Source: Syngnathus acus (taxonomy: Eukaryota; Chordata; Actinopteri; Syngnathiformes; Syngnathidae). From it: a DNA stretch of 64,000 bases. The position numbers and the translations under genes are program-made. The DNA lies in assembly GCF_901709675.1 (NCBI RefSeq), contig NC_051102.1, positions 8,808,912-8,872,911 of the forward strand, written 5' to 3'. This document shows, one piece after another, positions 54,170 through 64,000 of the stretch. Below the pieces are notes generated by a model. That model was given only the letters and a program-made list of their open reading frames with translations, searched no databases and was not told where the DNA came from. Position 1 is the stretch's first letter, and every line of letters starts with the position of its first letter.

Positions 54170-54350
54170 AACACATTTAACTGACTGACTCTACAAACAG
54201 TTACATCCTAGTAATAATGAGGGTGTGCAAATTTATGCAACTATTTATTTCTACTTCTCATTTGAAGCAAATAAAAGCAACTGAATGTCCAGCTCGTCTC
54301 AAAAACCTGGCGTTCAAACAGGGGTGTGCAGACTTTTGATACTGACTGTG
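54170..54350. mobile_element. Possible Tc1-like element edge
   Basis: Agggtgtgcaaatttatgca and ggggtgtgcagacttttgat resemble the 3' ends of fish Tc1 elements. No transposase frame is present. Tentative. Confidence 0.35.
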
Positions 54351-55780
54351 AGTACCTAATTATGTTGAGGAAAAAAAAGCACATATTGGGCATTTAAAAA
54401 CAAAAATATCCGGAAGTGCTAATGCTAAATTCAATAAGAAATCCCATTGAAAAGCTAATGAAAAATTAGCATCGAATGACATTTCTTCAAATAAACAGGA
54501 CGAGAAGCAGTGTCTCCCTGAAATAGACACTGTCGACTTCAAACCAGAAGTAGAAAGTCTGGCTTCCTCTCGCTAAACACTCTGATGTCCGACGCGAGCA
54601 TAGAAGCAATTACCAAAAGCGGCCCGGATGACAAAAAGGCCAAAAGTCTTTGAGTGGTCATCCCCGAGCTCGGGGATTGAAATGGACGGGAAGGCGGCGG
54701 ATGTTAGACGGACAGATTGCAGGGAGAAGATAAAGTGAAGGAGCGGCGAACTTAGCAGAAGAAGGAGGCGTCTGCGGACACGAGTGATGGAGCGCTAGGC
54801 TGCGTATGATGGGCCGGGATATATCGCCTGTCCTTCCTCTCCATGGGGGAAAGCATTAACTTGATTGATTCCTTGGTGGTATTGCTGCTCTTGTTCTTTA
54901 CAATCCAAGGAGAGATGTCGATTGTACTGCGGGTGATAAACAAATGTGTGCTCGCCGTTAAGGGGCATTATCAGCGAAGGACAGCCGTTTGGGGGAAGAA
55001 AAAAAAAGCCGCTCCCGAGCACACCGGCCAAACTTTTGGCTTGAGCGATCCGAAATTTGCAAATTGTTGACACATCTGAAGAGGTCAAGAGTCTAAGTTG
55101 GCCTTCGTTGTCACCATCACGTTCAACAGTTGGCAATTCGCTTTTTGACAACTTTGGGCAGGCTTGTTATGCTTTGGCAGCCAACAGGGCATCATTAGAA
55201 CGCAAAAGGGAAGGCACAATTACTCGGATGCGTTGGAGGGGTCAGGACACTTGGACAGCCCTGGTGAAATATGCAGAGGATTATGTTTATTTGTTAGGTA
55301 AGAGCCAGGATGATCTTCCGTAATGGCTCGTCTAAAGTCCCTTAGGCAGCTGTCAGAATAGGAAAACTATCCGATGGGTTAACATCCACCAACAGCTGCG
55401 CATGCTAATGGTCTTCCCATTTTCCAACGGCAAGAATACTGAATACGATCAAATTTAATGAGCAATTCTTCAAATAAGATTTGGAAAAAAAATGAGGTCA
55501 CTCCTACAATGGTCTGAACTCCTACTTACACACATGTCGTTATTTTGAAACGGTTTAAGTGTAATCAGATTGAGTAATTGTTTGCTCCTTGAATGTTTTC
55601 GTGCCAATTTTGGATGGAGCAAACAAACAAGCATAGCTGCTGGGCCCAACCCAGTTGTGCTCTCCATTTGGCTTCAGTTAACATTAATCAATTCCAAACA
55701 AAAGATCAATGAATTCATAACGCCCATCACCGCTAACTACTACTACAAAGAAACTTGTTTTGAATGAGCGGGACTCTCCT

Positions 55781-56060
55781 TCTTGAGAGGTGCGCCACTC
55801 TTTTCCCATTCTTTCATCGCAGCGTGCAGATTCCAGCGGGGCCTCCTGCTTTATTTTTCTTGTATAAAAACACAAGCTTGGTGTTTATCTGCCCCATCAG
55901 CATCTGGGATTTATTACAGAGATGGGGTTGGGATTATTAGGATTAGCAGTGGATTGAGAAGGACAGAGGATTCATAGCAAGGTTAATAACAGCAAAGACT
56001 TTTTAACCCGCGGAGCAGCCGCGAGGCAGAAGGCTGCAGGCTTTCCCCTACCTTGCAAAC
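55781..56060. promoter_or_regulatory. Candidate enhancer-like block with clustered GGATTA sites
   Basis: Two GGATTA (TAATCC) motifs lie at 55931-55936 and 55940-55945, followed by ggattgag. The block has mixed composition and no repeat signature. GGATTA is the site of Otx/Pitx-type homeodomains. Function is inferred only from motif density. Confidence 0.2.
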
Positions 56061-59000
56061 ATCTTGGCCTTAACCCACTTTGGGAATGAAGTCCATGGGA
56101 AAAACACACCTCAAATGCTTATACGGCGTTGGCTCGGGGCCTCTTCAATAATAAAAGCCTACAGCTCACCTGAGAGGGCAAACTGAGTAATGTGTCTGTA
56201 TTTGTTACAAAGCATAGAGCTCTTTGTGTATTTCAGTATTTGCTATTCTAAAAGACAGGCAAGATATTGAAGGAGCACTAATCCAGAGCGACAGAGGAAT
56301 AAACACGATCCCTAATCTCACGGATCCCCGGCAAAATCATTCAATTAGGCTCCGTCTGGCACCGTGTGCATTGGGAGAGGCGGCGAAGGTAACAATTTCT
56401 TCACGGAAAAGGCCAGAGAGCCAAGCAAAGCCGATGATTGAATGCCACACGTAAGAAGAGCTTTAGAAAGCGGACCTTTTTTGGTCATGTCAAGAAGCGA
56501 TATGTGACCCTTGCGCGATCTGTGACGCCATTTTGGATAGCTAACCACTTCTAATTTCTTTCATTACGAACTTCATTTTAAAGATGATGAAAATATTGTA
56601 GACATGAGGGCATGTAAGAATCTTTATCATATCATACGAACAGGATTTTTCAAGCTATTCTGTTCTCGTGTAGTTGCTGATCCAAGATGGCCGACCCTCA
56701 GACACTGTAATGAAATAAAATAATGTGAATATTTTATTGTTACTATATTCCTATATAAAGCCCAACACTGGTGACCTTCCGTGCAAAGACAGAGTAGGTT
56801 AATTACTTCCCGGACAGCCGCATGCCAGACCTTCATGCCAGCTTCGACGACATCTGGCAGCGGGCATCTGGTGCCATACATCAAACCGCCTCCTCCGCCG
56901 AGGACGGCCCACACACTCAACAGTCAACATGATCAAACCCATGTCTAAAAAAACCAAGATTTACTTTACGGGGGCGCATCAGAGACATCTTTCCGCTGAG
57001 ACTCCACTCCTGCTGTACTTATTTGTGGGTTGAAAAGCGCAAGAACGGCTCAAAATGCCCGTTAATGCTCGCTCATCCACATTCTGAGCACAACGTCACC
57101 ACACCCTCAGCTGCCTCCTCCATGCCCGCCTCCCCGCCATCGCCTTTGAAGCCACTTGCCGAAATGTCACAAAGCGTGAAGTGTTCCAAGTGCTCCCGAA
57201 ACTCTAATGAACAGGATGAAAACACAACGTGTCGCTGTCACGCCGACGACATCACAGTCTGTCCGGGAAGAAAAACAATCTTTCTCGGGTTAGGAATGTT
57301 GTCAGACTTCATCTCTTTAAACTCATTTCCGCAAAGCGAAACACTTTGGATCAAGGGAGGTCATTGAGCTTTGGCTGAGGCCGTAGTTACTGTTGCTAGG
57401 GATGTCAAGCTTTCAGGAGACAACATCAATTACGCTGAACCTCAGGAATTTGAGGCAGACGTGCTAATGCTAGCCAGTAACCACTAATCCACAGTGCTGC
57501 CAAAGTACGTAAACTGACTTTGGGCATGAGGCGGGCTACACCCTGGACACTTTGCCAGCCAATCACAGGAGCCAGACCTGGGAAAATTTAAGAGACCGCT
57601 GTAAAATTAGCACATTCCTCAGATTTGAGTATTTACGAAGAAATGTTTGAGAAAAATGTACTTGGGGGTCGTAAATGTCGATTCCAGGTGGACATCGCGC
57701 AATGAAAATAATGGGTAGCAGAGGCGTGGCGTTCTGGAAAATCCAGACATTCTCCCGAAATTCCCGATGGCCATCTGGTGACCCATTTTTGGAAGAATTC
57801 CGCAAGCTACTCCTGTAGTCCATCCTGTACTAACATTAATTTCTGCAAGTAACAGCACTGTAGGCCACAGTGAAAACATCCACGTTTGAATATGAGCATG
57901 CTATAAAATGTTATTTGTGTGTCTGGGAACGTACGGCGGACATGGCAAGATCTCACCGGGAGTATTCCATGGCCAAAGTGCACGTTTGCCAGCGTGGGGA
58001 TAAATTCAAACAAGATGTGGACTGCTCTCGTGTCTTTGAAGGTGTTCCACATCATACCTCCACTCGGGCCGAGGGTAGGAGCACGGCCATAAAAGGACAC
58101 TCTGTTTACCTTAACCTGCCAACGTCTGCTCGCCAGATGTTCCCAAATCGTTCTTTCATCTCCCGGCTTAGAAGAAACGTAAATACAGACGTTACTGCAA
58201 GTTTGTTACTGTTTTGCACAGCCAAGCAGCGGGAAAAGTCTTGTTTCTTTTCCCGAAGGCTAAATTTAAACATGTTTTAATTTGCCTCGGAGATCCAGCC
58301 AGGATTTGAAGGCATATAAGGTTCAGCGCCGTGTCCTTGGGGCTCCTTGTTTGCGATGGAGAAAGCGATAGCGGGAGGCTGGGGCCTATAAACATGGCCT
58401 CCATTAAGTCACGGGCTTTGGCGAGCAAGCTCATGTCTCCCACAGTTACTGTTATTCTTACCTGAGGGTTTCAATTGGCCCTGATTGCTGGCGACTGCTA
58501 ATGGTTATTCTAAGTCATTTACTTTTTGGTTTGTGTGGAAATACCAGAAATGTACTCTCGCTGGACAACACATGAGGCACAATGAGAAAATAATGGCCAT
58601 AATGATAATAATCTTTTTTTTTTTTTAATTGGGAAAGAAAACTCATATTGTCGAAAGGGGATCGATTTCTGAACACGGCCTTTTTAAATGTGTGCACAAA
58701 TAGAGTATGAAAGAAAACCAAGCACACCAATCTTTTGCTGCGACCCGGTTTACTTGACGAGGGAATTCTACCTCAACGTAGAATTTTCAACGCCTGCTTT
58801 TGAAGCAAAGGCACATGTGCTTTGAGGTAGTACACACAATACTTTCCGTATACTGTACCGCTCGGAGAAAAAAAAATACGCCGGCGCAACCCTGCTGAAA
58901 TCGTTTATAGGAGCATACTGTATCCCCTCATGCATGTTAAGTCTTGTACTTAAACATTCTTTACGACCAGGCCTGTCATTTGAATGTCATGTGGCATGTA

Positions 59001-61469
59001 TTTGAATTGTGCGTACGCGTGTCGTTGTTCTGTATAAAACGGTCGATTTTATGGCAAAGCCACACAAACAGGATTAGACAAATGGCTTCAAATCCCAGTT
59101 AACGCCGGTTCCCATCACACTTTCACTCAGTCTGACATTTTGGATTTAAATGGCTTTTGCATGCATGAGGGATTCACAGAACAGAACACGTGTGATCATA
59201 AACGGGAATCAGCTGCCGTGTTTAAATGACAGCAGATGTTATGTCGTGGGGAGTTCTGCTCTGGTATGATTCTGCGGAAACTCAAGCTAACGCTAATTTG
59301 TACAGCCAACGCAGCTCTGCTTACCTCTTGGCTTTGGCATGATTGCAAGGGAGACGCCTCCGTGAGCAACATGGGTGTTTTTGCGGGAAAATTGTTTCAG
59401 AAGGTGGAGGCGCTTGAAAGTGGCTCTTGATCTTAGTTAGCGGTTCATGTCATGTCCGGTATGAGGGCGGCTATTATGTCAATTATCCATACTGTTATGT
59501 AACAGATGAGTGGACGTGCACAGACTCATTTGGAGGTGAAAGATTGGTCTCATTGTCAGATTTAACACCTGACAGGCACTCCAGCGACCAACGATTGAAC
59601 GTATTTTAAAATAAAGAATTTACCCAAAATATATTTAATGCATACAAATGCACTTTTATACAAACTGAATTTACTTGGCTGCATAATAACCGGTTCAATT
59701 CTCTCTCTCACTTTCTAATGTCTAAGTATGTTACGTGGACTTGCTGTTGCCATGGTAACCCCAAGTTTCACCAAATCAAGCACAACTAAAAGCCATTTGG
59801 TTTAAGATTTTGAAACGGATCTTGGCGTGGGTATTACAGTGATCTTGAAAATGCGCTGTGTGCGTCACCTAGCTCATTTCTTGTTGTTAGCAGGGTTTAG
59901 TCTCGATTTTAGGATGTCTAAAAGTTCCAAATTGAGCTATTCGGTGAGAACTCGTGGTGGCCCACCCCGGTTTGTTCCGACATGTTTATTTGCATTAGTT
60001 GCGCCAAGTCCGTGGTGACTGTTGCTGTTTTTCTCCGGCGAAGTCACATGAAATTGTTGCCATATTCCAGACAAAAGCGTGCATCAAAATAGAAATAAAC
60101 GGCTTCCTCTTTGAAACACTTCGCGTTCGCTCAGATGCTCGGCAGAAAATGAATCAGGTGCATTAAAGAAACAGCACGATGCTCCTCCTGCTGATGCTCT
60201 GATCTGTTTTTTTTTTTTTATTGCTCAGTGACAGTAGAAAAAGTGTTTCAACAGCCACCTGAACCCTCTTCTTGCACCTTCCTGTGTGCCGTAATAAGTG
60301 ATAACGCGTTCAAAAAGCCGCCTGATTAGATCGAGCGCATTTGTCGCCGGCGTCCTGCGGCTGCATCGTCGGCTTTGTCTTATTTTACACGACATATGCG
60401 AATGCGCGGCCTTGTGTGTGTGAGCTGATGCGCAAATTCCTTGGAAAGAAAGTTGTAGCAGGAAAAAAAAAAAACAACAGCTTCACAGAGATGCGAAAGC
60501 AGATGCTGCTTGCTGGAACAATGTTATGTCGGCAGATACGATACGTCACACTTTCGAACGCATCTAAGCTAGCGGCAGTTTGAAGGCGATACAGCACAGG
60601 AACGCAAGTGATGCTGTGACTGCATACACAGTAGATGAAATCAGATGAGCCACTGACAAAAGCGAACAAACATACAATGTTTTCTGTAAATAGTCGCGAG
60701 CATATTTAGTTACTCCACTACAGAAGCGGGAGACATATTTTAGAATATAAGCAATGATTCAAATGGTACATAAAAACAATAAAAAAAGATATAAATATAT
60801 ATACAAATAAATATATATAATTATAAGATATATAAATATATAACATAAATACATCTGTATAATATATAGTACATAATTATATATATAATTGTATATTTAA
60901 AAATATATATTTTTATATAAAAATATACTATAGAAAGTTGGCTCTGTTAAAACCGAATGGAGGAATTCAAGAGACTAAAGTAAAACCGCTTTATAATTCC
61001 TTTCATTTCGAAGTTGTGATAATTGAAGGTAGTAGGCTCTTCTCTGAGATCTGCGCAAGACCTCGTCCTCTTTTCGTGATCATCCCGTAAACCCCAAACG
61101 AGCGGCGCGGCAATGAAAAGCTCAGCAAGCGCATGCAGCTAGCATCTCTCATTAGCCGTGCAACCGCCGTGTTGATGTTGGGCCCGTGCCGGCCTGTCTT
61201 CGGCAGGGGGTCGATGTGCATTTTGATACCCAAAGCCCCATCCGTTAGCAGAGACGATTGCAATTCTTGTATGTTTTGCTCAGTGTGTTACCATGGTTAC
61301 TGCTGTCTCAAGCCAGCTAGAATATTCACTTTGACAGCTCATTGTACTTGCTACTGTACTGTCTACATACTGCTTGACTTACTCAACACGTAGCACAATG
61401 CTTCCTTCTCTTTTACCGTCGTAATTTCTTCATATACAGCACCAAAAATTATACTCAATGCACTCAATA
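56061..61469. other. Gene desert, part 4
   Basis: No gene is supported. An A/T-rich tract of ata/tat strings lies at 60776-60938. Open frames are short and without family features. Confidence 0.6.
60776..60938. repeat. AT-rich low-complexity tract
   Basis: Dense atata and tataaa strings cover about 160 bases. Confidence 0.9.
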
Positions 61470-61778
61470 CCAGCTCAGTGTCCTAGTGGTAGAGTGTCCG
61501 CCCTGAGACTGGAAGGTTGTGGGTTCAAACCCCGGCCGGGTCATACCAAAGACTATAAAAATGGGACCCATTGCCTCCCTGCTTGGCACTCAGCATTAAG
61601 GGTTGGAATTGGGGGGTTAGATCACCAACTGATTCCCGAGCGCGGCACCGCTGCTGCTCACTGCTCCCCTCTCCCCCAGGGGATGGATTAAAATCACACG
61701 GGGATGGGTTAAATGCAGAGGACAAATTTCACCACACCCAGGTGTGTGTGTGACGATCATTGGGACTTTAATCTTTAA
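61470..61778 (+). mobile_element. tRNA-derived SINE, copy 2 (longer)
   Basis: The head reads tcctagtggtagagtgtccg with a B-box GGTTCAAACCC at 61522-61532. It shares cataccaaagactataaaa and cactcagcattaagggttgg with the SINE at 12226-12449. The tail continues through gggttaaatgcagaggacaa and ends gggactttaatcttt. About 310 bp and apparently near full length. Confidence 0.82.
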
Positions 61779-64000
61779 AACTCACGTCCATTGCAGTATC
61801 AATTATAGCAAAGTCAGTCTTTGAATCTAACTAGAAAGGCTTCAGTCTTTTAGAAAAAGGACTTTTTGCTGTCGCTAAAGTTTGCGGACTCATCGTGTAG
61901 CCTTCGCGCGTGTGTCTTATTAGCAGGTAAAAAAAAGAGAAGAGGAAGCAGCAGTGCTTTTGTGTCTGCGTTGTATTTGACTCAGTCTGTAGGAGGTTCG
62001 CCATGAACACACGGTGACCTTATCCAACAAGCATGCAAGGCCTGATTCCTCCCAGACCCGGACTGCTTTATCACACATGATAAAGCCTCTCTTCTGGTAA
62101 GAGTGAGTTTGCAGGGAGGGCATGTTTAAAAGGTGAGCAAAGCCACTTAAAAGGCCGGAGACGCCCTCTGCTCCCACATGCATTCCGCTTCAATTGTCGG
62201 GAAAATTGGCAAAGCGGCGGGCATGAAAGAGGCTGATCAAGTTGAGCAAGCGTCAAAGTCTAAATCCAAAGAAGAAAAGGAAAAGTCCCACTTGACAAAA
62301 CAAGGCGAGGATGAAGAGGAAGAGGAGGAGAAACTATTTTTAGCACAGCTTTCACAGCTGCAAGCGTTTTGTACGGCAACCGAACACAGGCGCTTCTTAA
62401 CTCGGCGGGGATTGACGTGGGAATGCTCGCGACCATATATGGACTTAAGCGAGAGGCGGATTGGTTTCTATGGCAAGCTCCAACTTCCAGTAGATGTCGT
62501 GCGAAACAGAGGCTTCGAGCAAAGGGAGTTGCTGTTGTGTCTGTGCAGAAGTGAAACAAGCGCTGACACTGCTCCCACGCTTGTCCTCGTCTTGCAAATT
62601 TGCACAATGTATTATGGACGTACGTACGGGTCACTCCTGGTGTTCTTAGAGTCCACATCTTTTCGTTCCCAAGGATTAGCTCCTATGAAAAAAAAGCTAG
62701 GTGGGCTGAGTACAAAAGCAAGAGAGGATTTGCTATCCCGCGACTCTAAAAGCTTAAGTGATTAATGAACCACCCACAGTGTGTTTTCATTTATCACACA
62801 GCCAGAGAGAACTGTGGGAATGTGTGGTCAAGTAATGAGGTGCTACTGGTACGCCTCCTGTGCAATGCAGGTACAAAACTCCAGAATCCACCTCGTCAAG
62901 GGCAAAAAATACAAAACGACTAATTGACTTGTTGGATTAGAATTTATGTGGTGAATGGATACTGCTCCACTCTAGCCTTATATTTGGTAGTAATGAATTT
63001 AGGAGCATCCCTCCATCCTCCCTCCATCCCTCCCTCCATCCATCCATCCATCCGAGCTAGCTATTCTTAAAACAGGGAAGTGTTGACACGAATATTAATC
63101 TTTGTTCTATCTACGTTTTAAAAAAAAATAATGTTTACACATCAATTGATGTCCTTTGGTAGGTTCACAAGATAAACAACAACTTTACATTGCTAAGCAA
63201 AGCCAACGTTCTACCCTGCCTGTTGAACATCAGTTATAAAACGATGATGAAAAGGATTCGTGCAAAGACCAGCCTCTCCTCAATAGCAATTAGCTCTCAA
63301 GAGAATTGCACGCTCCTTTCCAAAGAGACCATTTTAATGCAAGCCGACTCAGCCTTGACTCTGCTCGCGCAGTTTCATCCTGGCGTCTAAACGCACATGA
63401 AAGCTTGGCACGTAAGAGCCCGGTGGCGAGCGTTTGAAAGCTCTATGCGGAGAAAAGTTTGGACAACCATCAAGACATCAGCAATGACGTAAACACGAAA
63501 TTCTTTTCTCTCGCTATCTTTTGGGTCGGGTTTACGCTGCATGTTCCAAGGACATAGGGATGGAATTTTCAGTGACAGACGATTCTTTGTGCTGAGCTAC
63601 CTCGGGACTACTGAATATATTGTTACCTCAATTATTATTATTACAATAAGTGACATTCACTCTCCATTTCAAATTTTGTGTCAAACACAACAATGTCCAT
63701 CTAGTGGCCAATGGTAGAATTACACCCAAAATAAATGAGAGGCAGAACATAATGGAGCTTTCTGTTGAATTTACTCATGTAATCTCAGTTACTTTTAAAA
63801 TCAAGTAATTCATGTACTTCAAACTACTACTACTAGTTACTTTGTCAAGGGTAACTATGGCAACACTGGATGTAGCTGCTTGGCGTTGACGTTTGTAGAG
63901 TTATTTACATGCAATTAGTGCATTTTCGCATTTGGTTTCACGTGTTCCAGCCTTGGCCTCCAAAAACGTTGCCGTTAAGTAGACAGAGCACGCCCATTCA
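61779..64000. other. Gene desert, right edge
   Basis: It holds an ATCC/CCTC run (63011-63054) and a repeat-like stretch at about 63780-63870 (agttacttttaaaatcaagt, then aagggtaactatggcaacac) typical of a common fish repeat. A 195-codon open frame at 62178-62765 has no recognised domain and is not annotated as a gene. Confidence 0.55.
63011..63054. repeat. (ATCC)n-related microsatellite
   Basis: Catccctcc and catccatc variants follow one another over about 44 bases. Confidence 0.85.

Larger units (their letters stand above)
47280..55780. other. Gene desert, part 3
   Basis: No gene is supported. An A/T low-complexity tract lies at 51661-51752. The stretch 54170-54350, ending ggggtgtgcagacttttgat, looks like the edge of a decayed Tc1-like element. 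Octamer-type ATTTGCAT sites occur at 50530-50537 and 51187-51194. Everything else is unassigned. Confidence 0.6.

Noticed and set aside
62178-62765. 195-codon open frame starting with a Lys/Glu-rich stretch
   Set aside because: No recognisable domain, no splice or promoter context, and an overlapping antisense frame of 132 codons. It is probably chance, though RNA data could revive it.

Overview
The window is vertebrate nuclear DNA, most likely from a teleost fish. It holds compact multi-exon genes with GT-AG introns, long AT-rich intergenic DNA, tRNA-derived SINEs, miniature DNA transposons and many microsatellites. Four protein-coding genes can be supported. I rebuilt them exon by exon from conserved protein motifs, splice sites and reading-phase continuity; no database search was possible.

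Layout. Positions 1-5014 (+) hold the 3' part of an slc22a23-type organic ion transporter gene, ending in a very long proline-rich cytosolic tail. Positions 5015-12640 are intergenic. They contain a Tc1-like remnant, a two-layer satellite (157-bp units and 234-bp units that carry a perfect hairpin), an AT-rich TACTATACATGG repeat on both sides of the satellite, and a SINE. Positions 12981-16028 (+) hold a complete four-exon beta-tubulin gene. The slc22a23/beta-tubulin neighbourhood matches the human SLC22A23-TUBB2 neighbourhood. Positions 18040-23960 (-) hold a complete 14-exon desmoglein (desmoglein-2 type, 1139 aa by my reconstruction). Positions 27662-32414 (+) hold a complete 16-exon desmocollin (868 aa). 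The two desmosomal cadherins are head to head across 3.7 kb and have strikingly parallel exon lengths. They are the two partner adhesion molecules of the desmosome, so shared epithelial or cardiac regulation from the intergenic segment is plausible.

Positions 32415-64000 are a gene desert of about 31 kb with no convincing exon. It holds repeats, AT-rich simple sequence and possible non-coding regulatory DNA. In mammals the desmocollin side of the desmosomal cadherin cluster faces CDH2 across a large desert, so cdh2 to the right of this window is a testable prediction.

The points most worth a second look are: the nested palindromic satellite, including one copy with an inverted hairpin loop; repeated CCAAT+CRE modules upstream of the tubulin gene; stop-free introns near the C-termini of both desmosomal cadherins, which could give alternative tails; a coding 51-bp minisatellite in the desmoglein; and the slc22a23 tail.
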